This document shows, one piece after another, positions 6,829 to 11,837 of a DNA stretch of 11,837 nt. The DNA is from Gemmatimonadota bacterium (GTDB lineage: Bacteria; Gemmatimonadota; Gemmatimonadetes; Longimicrobiales; RSA9). The position numbers were made by a program, and so were the translations under genes. The stretch is from assembly GCA_016207445.1 (NCBI GenBank), contig JACQPS010000230.1, positions 1 to 11,837 of the forward strand. Direction: 5' to 3'. Each line of letters begins with the position of its first letter. Positions within the stretch are counted from its first letter, which is position 1. The notes beneath the pieces were generated by a model. It was not told where the DNA came from, searched no databases, and worked only from the letters and a program-made list of their open reading frames with translations.

Positions 6829-6837
6829 TGTGGATAA
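6829..6837 (-). promoter_or_regulatory. perfect DnaA box
   Basis: TTATCCACA on the minus strand matches the DnaA-box consensus TTATNCACA exactly and is followed by G. It overlaps the downstream end of the proposed -10 (6836-6841) and would cover the transcription start. I saw no other full match, so this is not an origin; a DnaA-responsive promoter or a chance match are the options. A nine-base AT-rich match is uncommon in such GC-rich sequence. Confidence 0.55.
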
Positions 6838-6864
6838 ATTAGGCCGGGGCTGGGAAAAATGCAA
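6836..6864 (-). promoter_or_regulatory. candidate promoter of the unknown-gene/lipoprotein transglycosylase operon
   Basis: TTGCAT (6864-6859), 17 bases, TAATTT (6841-6836) on the minus strand. Each hexamer matches only three of six consensus positions, but the spacing is ideal and this is among the most AT-rich spots in the window. The start of transcription would be near 6829, about 65 bases before the GTG at 6764. The -35 lies within the T-rich tail that follows the inverted repeat of the gene upstream. Confidence 0.35.
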
Positions 6865-6980
6865 GAAAATCCGTGTACGTGCACGAGTACCTGCACGTGT
6901 ACGTCTGCATCTGGGCCCGGTAAAATTGCCTGATCGACAGAACGTACACGTACGCGTACTCGTGCACGTACTCGTACACG
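6855..6980 (-). terminator. probable terminator of the eRF1-like gene formed by the hexamer inverted repeat plus T-rich tail
   Basis: Reading the minus strand after the stop at 6991, the long inverted repeat (6980-6872) is followed by ATTTTC, TTGC and ATTTTT (6870-6855). A very stable stem with an interrupted T-rich tail is compatible with termination. The 37-base loop and split T-tract are not classical, so confidence is moderate. Confidence 0.4.
6872..6980. repeat. long imperfect inverted repeat built from GTAC-containing hexamers
   Basis: The left arm (6872-6904, 33 bases) and right arm (6942-6980, 39 bases) are reverse complements over 29 of 33 positions. The right arm carries one extra hexamer (AGTACG) and there is a 4-base mismatched patch near the middle. 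Both arms are made of permuted units such as CGTACA, CGTACT and CGTGCA, so each arm is also an internal near-tandem array and is itself rich in small palindromes (GTGCAC, GTAC, CGCG). The 37-base loop is unrelated and contains GGGCCC. It fills the gap between the genes ending at 6991 and starting at 6764. Confidence 0.85.
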
Positions 6981-6990
6981 TTCGTTTACG

Positions 6991-8115
6991 CTAAAACTTC
7001 AAAAGCGCCCCCACCCCGTGCAGATCGGTCATGGCCTCGGGCGGAACGAACTGGATCGGGACCTCCTGCTCCTCGGCCAGGCGGATCATCGCCTCCACCA
7101 GGTCGACGCCGGCACGCAGGTCGCCGCCGCAATACGGGCAGACGGTGTCGCGCCGGATCAGGTAGAAGCCACAGCGCAGGCACTGGACCCCGGCTCGCTC
7201 AATGTCGCGCGCGAGCACGAGCCGATCCACCTTGCCTTCCTGGAGCTGCTCGAGCGTGTCGGGAAAGCCGGCGATCGCGAGATGGCGGTGGAGGACGCGG
7301 TCGTGAACGAGGTCGATCACGGAGCTCTGCTCCCGCTCCATCTGCTCGAACAAAAAGGGCGTGATCCGCTCGAGCACCTCGGCCGCGGTCGCGTCGATGG
7401 GCGCGTGCGCGCTGTAGACGACCTGCTCGCGTACGGCGGGGCTCAGGAATTCCAGGAAGTTCTTCACGTTCTCGTCGGTGCCGAGCAGGATCCAGTCGTC
7501 GGGGCGGTAGCGACGACTGAATTCGGCCACTTCCAGCGCGAATTCTTTGAAGAAGTGCCGCGTCTCCTCCGCCTTGCGCTTCTGGAAGTCGATCGCCGAG
7601 TAGCCACCCCGCTGCACATCGTGGGGCGTGGGATACGGCGACGTCTTCACCTCGTGCTCGTGCAGCGGCTCGCCCAGGTAGACGCTCAGCAGCCGGAGGT
7701 GAGCGCGGTCCACCAGCGCGATGCCGTGGTGGCGGTAGCTCTCCACGATCTGCGCGAGTGGGCCGATGACGGGCTGTGGCGCGATCACGACGCGGTTCCG
7801 CACCGGGACCGGGAGCTGTACACCCTCCAGCCAATCGCCGCCGACCTCGGCGTACAGCACGACCCCCTGGTTCGCCTCGTCGAAGTGCTGCTCGAGCCAC
7901 CGCTGCACCCGCTCGAACGCCGCGCCCAGCGGCTCGCGGTGATGGCTCGGACGGTCGCTCTCCAGCTCCTGGAATTGCGCCAACTGCTGGCCCAGGAAGA
8001 CCCGGTGCGTGCGTTTGTTCTCCGAGTTCACCGACATGTCCAGGAACACCGAAAGCACGGGCTTGATGCCATTGGGTCGATGGATCAGACGCTGCACATC
8101 CTGTCGGGAGATCAT
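6991..8115 (-). CDS. bacterial eRF1-like (baeRF-type) protein with GGY in place of GGQ and a zinc ribbon
   Basis: A 374-residue homologue of the archaeo-eukaryotic release factor/Pelota fold. The central domain holds the loop-helix that in eRF1 reads GRGGQSALRFARLR; here it is QRGGYSAIDFQKRKAEE (168-184), so the peptidyl-tRNA-hydrolysing Gln is Tyr172. The third domain has the eRF1-type LQEGKVDRLVLARD (291-304), a zinc ribbon with Cys312, Cys315, Cys326 and Cys329, and the family ending LHGVGALLKF. The N-terminal region (1-130, LSVFLDMSVN near 21-30) fits the variable bacterial N-domain. Bacterial eRF1-like families are thought to act in ribosome rescue or stress, but their roles are poorly known; this one probably lacks canonical hydrolysis. 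The start at ATG 8115 gives a natural first strand, though no Shine-Dalgarno is visible; an upstream frame to 8172 would add 19 Arg-rich residues. It follows guaB by 159 bases containing a palindrome. Confidence 0.86.
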   Translation of the reverse strand: MISRQDVQRLIHRPNGIKPVLSVFLDMSVNSENKRTHRVFLGQQLAQFQELESDRPSHHREPLGAAFERVQRWLEQHFDEANQGVVLYAEVGGDWLEGVQLPVPVRNRVVIAPQPVIGPLAQIVESYRHHGIALVDRAHLRLLSVYLGEPLHEHEVKTSPYPTPHDVQRGGYSAIDFQKRKAEETRHFFKEFALEVAEFSRRYRPDDWILLGTDENVKNFLEFLSPAVREQVVYSAHAPIDATAAEVLERITPFLFEQMEREQSSVIDLVHDRVLHRHLAIAGFPDTLEQLQEGKVDRLVLARDIERAGVQCLRCGFYLIRRDTVCPYCGGDLRAGVDLVEAMIRLAEEQEVPIQFVPPEAMTDLHGVGALLKF

Positions 8116-8189
8116 AGGCGGCGTTGCGTCAAAGGGTGACCGGGTGAGACGGCGCCGGCACAGCGCGCGCAAGGAGCGTGCCCTGGCGA

Positions 8190-8258
8190 GGGGTCAGGGG
8201 TCAGGGTCAGCATGGGGCGCCCGACCCTGACCCCTGACCCCTGACCCCTGATCCCTGG
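8190..8258. repeat. 19-bp perfect inverted repeat built from GGGGTCA heptamers
   Basis: GGGGTCAGGGGTCAGGGTC (8190-8208) is exactly complementary to 8223-8241, with a 14-base loop containing GGGCGCCC. The right arm continues with two more units (TGACCCC, TGATCCC) to about 8258. Each arm is a tandem array of the heptamer with one contracted unit, and the contraction is mirrored in the other arm. It sits between the guaB stop (8275) and the eRF1-like start (8115). There is no T-tract on either side, so it is a stem of terminator or mRNA-stability type rather than a classical terminator. Confidence 0.9.
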
Positions 8259-8274
8259 AACCGCGAACGGTCCG

Positions 8275-9750
8275 CTACAGGTGATAGTTGGGCGCCTCGC
8301 GCGTGACCGCCACGTCATGGGGGTGCGATTCACGCAGGCCGCCGCTGGTGATGCGGACGAACCGGCTCTTGCTGCGCAGCTCGGCGAGGTCGGCGCAGCC
8401 GCAGTAGCCGAGGCCGCTGCGCAGCCCGCCGACGAGCTGGAAGATCACATCCGCGACGGGCCCCTTGTACGGCACGCGCCCCTCGATGCCTTCCGGCACG
8501 AACTTGCGCGTGGCCGCGGACTCCTCCTGGAAGTAGCGGTCGGCGGAGCCTTCCTCCATGGCGGAGAGCGAGCCCATGCCGCGCACGGTCTTGTAGCGCC
8601 GCCCCTCCAGCAGGAAGCTCTCGCCCGGGCTTTCCTCCGTACCGGCCAGCACCGAGCCCATCATGACGCAGCTCGCGCCTGCGGCCAACGCCTTCACGAT
8701 GTCGCCGGAGAACCGGATGCCGCCGTCCGCGATGATCGGGACGCGGTCCTCGACCCCGCGCACGGTCTCGAGGATCGCGCTGAGCTGCGGCACGCCGACC
8801 CCCGTCACCACGCGGGTCGTGCAGATGCTGCCGGGGCCGATCCCGACCTTGACCGCGTCGGCGCCGTGCTCGGCCAGTGCGCGCGCGCCCTCGGCCGTCG
8901 CGACATTGCCAGCGATGAGCTGCGCGTCCGGGAAGCGCTCGCGCATGCGCGCCAGCGCGGTGAGCACCCCCGCGCTGTGGCCGTGCGCAGTGTCGATGAT
9001 GAGCACGTCGCAGCCGGTGCCGAGCAGCTCGGCGGCCCGCTCGAGTTCACGCGGCGCGGTGCCGACGGCCGCGCCGACACGCAGCCGGCCGTGCTCGTCC
9101 TTGCACGCGTTCGGGAACTGGCGCCGCTTGAAAATGTCCTTGACCGTGATCAAGCCGCGCAGCCGCCCCTGCTCGTCCACGACGGGGAGCTTCTCGATCC
9201 GGTGCCGCTGCAAAATCCGCTCGGCCTCTTCCAGGGAGGTGCCAACGGGCGCGGTCACCAGCCGCTCCCGTGTCATGACTTCACGCACCGGCCGATCGAG
9301 CATCGTCTCGAACTGGAGGTCGCGGTTCGTGATGATACCGACCAGCCGCCCGTTCTCGTCGACGATGGGCACGCCGCTGATCGAGAACTCCTGCATCAAC
9401 CGGAGCGCCGCCCCCAGCGGCTTGTCCGCCGTGAGCGTGATGGGGTTCAGGATCATGCCGCTCTCGGAGCGCTTGACCCGGTCGACCTCCGCGGCCTGCC
9501 GCTCGATCGACATGTTCTTGTGGATGATGCCGATGCCGCCCTCGCGCGCCAGCGCGATGGCCATGCGCGCCTCGGTGACCGTATCCATGGCCGCCGAGAC
9601 CAGCGGGATCGGCAGCGCCAGGCGTGCGGTCAGGCGTGATTCCACGCGGGTGTCGCGCGGGTGCACCTCCGAGAAGTCGGGGACCAGCAGCACGTCATCG
9701 AAGGTGAGGCCATCGCCGACGAAGCGCGGGTGGCGCTCTGGATCGATCAT
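8275..9750 (-). CDS. guaB: inosine-5'-monophosphate dehydrogenase
   Basis: IMP dehydrogenase oxidises IMP to XMP with NAD+, the committed step of GTP synthesis, in the cytoplasm. The 491-residue product has the usual bacterial length. The N-terminal barrel part (LTFDDVLLVPDFSEV at 15-29) is interrupted by two CBS domains (about 95-150 and 155-210). Then follow DVLIIDTAHGHSAGV (248-262), the catalytic loop GPGSICTTRVVTGVGVPQ with Cys310, IIADGGIRFSGD (339-350), GSVLAGTEESPGE and the flap ADRYFQ with the Arg405-Tyr406 pair used in hydrolysis, then EGIEGRVPYKGPV. All key residues are present. The ATG at 9750 is preceded by GGGGAG with 5-base spacing; an in-frame ATG at 9843 would add 31 residues but lies at the predicted transcription start. 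No guaA is in the window. Expression is probably from the strong promoter at 9849-9877. Confidence 0.97.
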   Translation of the reverse strand: MIDPERHPRFVGDGLTFDDVLLVPDFSEVHPRDTRVESRLTARLALPIPLVSAAMDTVTEARMAIALAREGGIGIIHKNMSIERQAAEVDRVKRSESGMILNPITLTADKPLGAALRLMQEFSISGVPIVDENGRLVGIITNRDLQFETMLDRPVREVMTRERLVTAPVGTSLEEAERILQRHRIEKLPVVDEQGRLRGLITVKDIFKRRQFPNACKDEHGRLRVGAAVGTAPRELERAAELLGTGCDVLIIDTAHGHSAGVLTALARMRERFPDAQLIAGNVATAEGARALAEHGADAVKVGIGPGSICTTRVVTGVGVPQLSAILETVRGVEDRVPIIADGGIRFSGDIVKALAAGASCVMMGSVLAGTEESPGESFLLEGRRYKTVRGMGSLSAMEEGSADRYFQEESAATRKFVPEGIEGRVPYKGPVADVIFQLVGGLRSGLGYCGCADLAELRSKSRFVRITSGGLRESHPHDVAVTREAPNYHL

Positions 9751-9848
9751 GGCGTCTCCCCTGAATGCAAAAACGCCCGCGGTCGCTTCCGGCGCGCGCA
9801 GGCGCTCGGGACCACGGGCATCACGTTCGGTACGTCTTGCCATGGTGA

Positions 9849-9877
9849 AAGTTAGGGGCATGTGCAGGCCGTGTCAA
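9849..9877 (-). promoter_or_regulatory. sigma70-type promoter of guaB
   Basis: A perfect TTGACA (9877-9872), 17 bases, then TAACTT (9854-9849) on the minus strand, placed between the stop of the DUF1232 gene (9890) and guaB. The start of transcription would be near 9842, giving a leader of about 90 bases with a run of five T (at about 9769-9773) after a GC-rich stretch. It shows that guaB is not simply read through from the genes upstream. Confidence 0.7.
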
Positions 9878-9889
9878 GCAGGAGACGCT

Positions 9890-10282
9890 TTACACAGCTC
9901 CTCGCAGCACCCGGCGGATGGAACGCGGCAAAATCGCGCCGATCTCCTCCAGGCCATCCAGCAGGGCCAGCAGCGCGCCGGGTCGACCGTGCCAGTGCTC
10001 GACGAGCAGATCGGGTCCGGCGCGGAGCAGCAAGCGGTTGAGCGCGAGCGCCAGCAGGTAGAGGTCGTCGACCAGGCCGAGGGCATAGACGAAGTCCGGA
10101 AGCAGGTCGATGGGCGTGACGATGTAGCCGATGACCAGTCCGACCAGCGCCTTGTCGAGCGCGGAAACCCGCGGATCGCGGAAAAGGCGGAGGAGCAGCC
10201 CGAGGAAGTGCGGCAGCTCGCGCAGCAGCGAGACGACGGCGTTCTTCGCCTGCCGGCGCCGGCGGCGGCTCACGCGGCGCAT
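9890..10282 (-). CDS. DUF1232 (YkvA-type) small membrane-associated protein
   Basis: A 130-residue protein of the DUF1232 family, whose function is not established. The hallmark is VTPIDLLPDFVYALGLVDDL at 55-74, matching the family pattern of PIDL(I/L)PDF, a short hydrophobic turn and a (D/L)D pair. The segment 43-70 is hydrophobic enough to sit in or on the membrane, and a second hydrophobic stretch follows at about 72-86. The N-terminus is strongly basic (RRVSRRRRRQAKN). The ATG at 10282 lies 3 bases after the upstream stop, with no clear Shine-Dalgarno, so translation is probably coupled. The gene ends 12 bases before the guaB -35. Confidence 0.86.
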   Translation of the reverse strand: MRRVSRRRRRQAKNAVVSLLRELPHFLGLLLRLFRDPRVSALDKALVGLVIGYIVTPIDLLPDFVYALGLVDDLYLLALALNRLLLRAGPDLLVEHWHGRPGALLALLDGLEEIGAILPRSIRRVLRGAV

Positions 10283-10285
10283 GCG

Positions 10286-10702
10286 TCAGTCGATCGGGAT
10301 CGCGCGCGCCGACGGACCCCCACCCGTGCCATCGTCCTCGTCCGGCATGCGGTACGGTCGCGCCGCCCCGCCGTCCGTGGGCCGTTCGCCGTGCGGTGGG
10401 CGGGGGCCGGGTACCGCCCGTTCGCGCAGCAGCGCCTCTCCCAGATCGGCGACGCCGTGCAGTACCCGTCCCGCGGCGCTCAGGAGCTTCAGCGCCCCGC
10501 CGACCGCCCAGGGCGCGAGCACGCGGGCGCGCATGCGGTCCTCGACCCGTTCCGCGAAGCGCTGAAAGCCCGCCGCGTCCGCGGCCCGTCCGGGCGCGTA
10601 CTTCGAGCCCAGGAATTGGATGTAATCGAGCACCTTGTAGAGCTGCTCGTCCGGGAGCGCCTCCAGCTCGCGCATGAGCCGCTGCCTGGTGATATCCTGC
10701 AT
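10286..10702 (-). CDS. 138-residue protein with an N-terminal DUF2281-like helix pair
   Basis: The first 35 residues, especially RELEALPDEQLYKVLDYIQF (11-30), have the pattern of the DUF2281 family (short helical N-terminal domain often seen in antitoxin-like or uncharacterised proteins). The rest (45-95) is amphipathic helix with a mildly hydrophobic part (PWAVGGALKLLSAAGRVLHG), and the tail from about 97 is Pro/Gly/Arg-rich and probably disordered. I cannot name a function. I chose the ATG at 10702 because GGGGGG lies 4 bases upstream and the -10-like TATCTT at 10727-10732 would start the transcript about 18 bases before it. A longer frame to 10918 runs through the 16-bp hairpin and into the TonB receptor gene. 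It is coupled to the DUF1232 gene, 3 bases downstream; no RelE/PIN-type toxin is adjacent, so a toxin-antitoxin reading is not supported. Confidence 0.78.
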   Translation of the reverse strand: MQDITRQRLMRELEALPDEQLYKVLDYIQFLGSKYAPGRAADAAGFQRFAERVEDRMRARVLAPWAVGGALKLLSAAGRVLHGVADLGEALLRERAVPGPRPPHGERPTDGGAARPYRMPDEDDGTGGGPSARAIPID

Positions 10703-10726
10703 GGTTCCCCCCGGGTCTGTTCCCGC

Positions 10727-10732
10727 AAGATA
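10727..10732 (-). promoter_or_regulatory. -10 element (TATCTT) of the DUF2281-like/DUF1232 operon
   Basis: TATCTTGCGGG on the minus strand resembles TATCTTGGGGG before moaC, and TAACTT before guaB is similar. Distance to the ATG (about 24 bases) leaves room for a short leader with the G-rich ribosome binding site. No convincing -35 is visible 16-18 bases upstream. Confidence 0.4.
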
Positions 10733-10770
10733 CGACCAGCTCCGGCGTCCGGCGAGACCGGCACGCGGAA

Positions 10771-10806
10771 ACGCGGAGGCGCAGAGGGTTCTCTGCGCCT
10801 CCGCGT
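10771..10806. repeat. perfect 16-bp hairpin between the TonB receptor gene and the DUF2281-like gene
   Basis: ACGCGGAGGCGCAGAG (10771-10786), loop GGTT, then its exact complement (10791-10806). It begins 33 bases after the TonB-receptor stop in the direction of transcription and is a likely 3'-end stabiliser or terminator stem, although no T-tract follows on either strand. The sequence is built from CTCTGCG/CTCCGCG-type units (another CCGCGT lies just outside at 10763-10768), as in dispersed intergenic repeats seen in many bacterial genomes. Confidence 0.85.
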
Positions 10807-10838
10807 GACCATGTCGCTGCGCGCCGCACCCGCGGCGC

Positions 10839-11837
10839 TCAGCGGGCCAGGCGCAAACCGAGCGAGAAGGTGCGCGGCAATCCCGGCCGCACGCCGGCAG
10901 GGTGGCGGGCGACCACATAGCTGCGGTCGCTCAGGTTCTGGATGGCCGCGATCACGCTCCCCCACGGCGCGACCCGGTACTCCCCCGAGAGATCGAAAAT
11001 CAGCTGGGCGTCCGCCGATTCCACTGGCGGGATCCTGCCCTGCCCCGCCACCGTGCGCATCTCGCTGCTGTAGTGGCCGCTCAGCCGCAGCGCGACGGCA
11101 GCGCTCTCGAGTGAAGCGCTGCCGAACAGCTGGTGCCGCGGCATGTACGGCAGCTCATCGCCGGCCTGGACCGATCCCCAGAGCTCGTACTCGCTCTCGA
11201 AATCCGTCCTGAATTCCGCGCGCGTCAGCGTGTACGCCAGGCGCAGCGGAAGCCGGAAGGGTCGGCCCGCCCGCGCAGCCGCATCGTAGTCGACCACGAG
11301 CTCCACCCCCGCGACGTCCACGCGCCCGCCGTTGAACAACTCGCCCGCTCCGCTGCCGCCGGTCGCGAGTGTCGCCTTTCCGAGCACGTTGTCGTAGTCG
11401 TTGAAGAACCCGACCGCCTGCAGGCCCAGCGCTCCCCGGCGATAGCGGGCACCCAGCTCGTAGTTGACGCTCCCCTCGGCCCTGGTCTCCCGATCCGCGC
11501 CCGGGCCTGGCGGCCCGAACCCCTTGTGCACGCCGCCGAACAGCGAGAGCATTGCGGAAACATCCACGTTCACGCCCATGCCCGGGATCAGCACGTCCAC
11601 CCCGTTCTCCACCACCCGGGTGGGGGCGCTGCGCCCCGGATCCGTCCGGGCGTAATCCGTCTGCGTGAAACCGATGCTCTCGTAGCGGACGCCGGGTACG
11701 AGCGTCCACCGGCCCAATACGAGACGGTCCTGGAGGAACACGGACCAGGCCGCGGCGCGGCCAACCCGGTTCGACTGGCTCCCGGGCGCGCCGGCGGAGG
11801 TGCGCTCCATCCGCCCCTCCACCATGCGGTAGCCGTC
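10839..11837 (-). CDS. TonB-dependent outer-membrane receptor, C-terminal part of the beta-barrel
   Basis: The frame is open from the window edge (DGYR precedes the ATG at 11825), so the N-terminal part, including any signal peptide, TonB box and plug, is outside. The visible 332 residues show alternating amphipathic strands separated by loops, as expected of the 22-stranded barrel: WSVFLQDRLVLGRWTLVPGV, YELGARYRRGALGLQAVGFF, GVELVVDYD, LRLAYTLTRAEF, PRHQLFGSAS and VALRLSGHYSSEM. They end with the conserved block IQNLSDRSYVVARHPAGVRP and LPRTFSLGLRL. The pattern NLSDRSYVVARHPAGxRPGxPR is of the type seen in FecA-like siderophore/ferric-citrate receptors; the actual substrate cannot be told from this part. 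The last residue is Arg, not the Phe/Trp usual for outer-membrane barrels (the strand ends GLRLAR). Transcribed toward the 16-bp hairpin. Confidence 0.9.
   Translation of the reverse strand, partial: DGYRMVEGRMERTSAGAPGSQSNRVGRAAAWSVFLQDRLVLGRWTLVPGVRYESIGFTQTDYARTDPGRSAPTRVVENGVDVLIPGMGVNVDVSAMLSLFGGVHKGFGPPGPGADRETRAEGSVNYELGARYRRGALGLQAVGFFNDYDNVLGKATLATGGSGAGELFNGGRVDVAGVELVVDYDAAARAGRPFRLPLRLAYTLTRAEFRTDFESEYELWGSVQAGDELPYMPRHQLFGSASLESAAVALRLSGHYSSEMRTVAGQGRIPPVESADAQLIFDLSGEYRVAPWGSVIAAIQNLSDRSYVVARHPAGVRPGLPRTFSLGLRLAR

Noticed and set aside
6829..6837. Replication origin
   Set aside because: Only one full DnaA box was seen, with no cluster, no AT-rich unwinding region and no dnaA/dnaN nearby.
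6765..6896. Extension of the 211-aa protein to the ATG at 6896
   Set aside because: It would start inside the hexamer inverted repeat and translate the T-rich tail, the promoter and the DnaA box. Codon use there is AT-rich and unlike the gene.
7018..8139. 373-codon plus-strand frame opposite the eRF1-like gene
   Set aside because: Mirror frame of a coding gene with a zinc ribbon and eRF1 motifs; no ribosome binding site or domain of its own.
8116..8189. Promoter of the eRF1-like gene (TTGACG with TATGAT across the ATG)
   Set aside because: The two hexamers are only 10 bases apart and the second overlaps the start codon, so the spacing excludes a normal promoter.
8190..8258. CRISPR array
   Set aside because: Units are 7 bases long, without spacers, and are arranged as an inverted repeat; no cas genes.
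8281..9639. 452-codon plus-strand frame opposite guaB
   Set aside because: Antisense shadow of a fully conserved guaB; His/Asp/Arg/Ala-rich with no recognisable domain.
10286..10702. Toxin-antitoxin module based on the DUF2281-like N-terminus
   Set aside because: The neighbour is a DUF1232 protein rather than a PIN/RelE-type toxin, and the protein has a long extra C-terminal region.
8663..11212. 849-codon open frame on the plus strand opposite guaB and neighbours
   Set aside because: Antisense shadow created by high GC3. The composition is Ser/Arg/Ala/Pro-rich, and it crosses promoters and hairpins of well-supported minus-strand genes.

Overview
The window is GC-rich and reads as ordinary chromosome from a diderm (Gram-negative) bacterium: it encodes a TonB-dependent outer-membrane receptor, a lipoprotein, several periplasm-facing murein hydrolases and normal housekeeping enzymes. 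Extreme GC3, GTG/TTG starts, TAnCTT-type -10 elements and the gene repertoire would fit Gemmatimonadota or a similar high-GC phylum, but that placement is inference. I see no phage, IS, CRISPR, rRNA or tRNA sequence. No stretch longer than about 230 bases lacks a gene.

Left part, plus strand (1-2551): the 3' part of holB (clamp-loader delta'), then moaC with a probable promoter and a leader holding two tandem GC-rich hairpins, then a small membrane-anchored SLT-type lytic transglycosylase whose frame overlaps the moaC stop.

Centre, minus strand (2627-6764): read in the direction of transcription, a 211-aa protein I cannot identify starts the run. It is followed 4 bases later by a lipoprotein MltD-type transglycosylase with three LysM domains, which ends in a good intrinsic terminator. 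Next comes a second, membrane-anchored MltD paralogue with two LysM domains and an apparent ECF-sigma-type promoter of its own, and then a 71-aa protein whose ribosome binding site lies inside a hairpin. The promoter proposed for the first pair overlaps a perfect DnaA box. With the plus-strand gene, three murein-cleaving enzymes lie within 5 kb.

Right part, minus strand (6991-11837): a TonB-dependent receptor (C-terminal part only), a DUF2281-like/DUF1232 gene pair, guaB (IMP dehydrogenase) behind a strong TTGACA promoter, and an eRF1-like (baeRF-type) protein in which the GGQ loop reads GGY. The gaps between these units carry three different palindromic elements: a 16-bp perfect hairpin, a 19-bp perfect inverted repeat made of GGGGTCA heptamers, and a long inverted repeat made of GTAC-containing hexamers.

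I did not find a clear new multi-gene system. The observations most worth checking are the GGY release-factor homologue, the DnaA box over the promoter of the unknown-gene/transglycosylase operon, the two transglycosylase paralogues with different anchors and apparent promoters, the Shine-Dalgarno-sequestering hairpin, and the modular intergenic palindromes.
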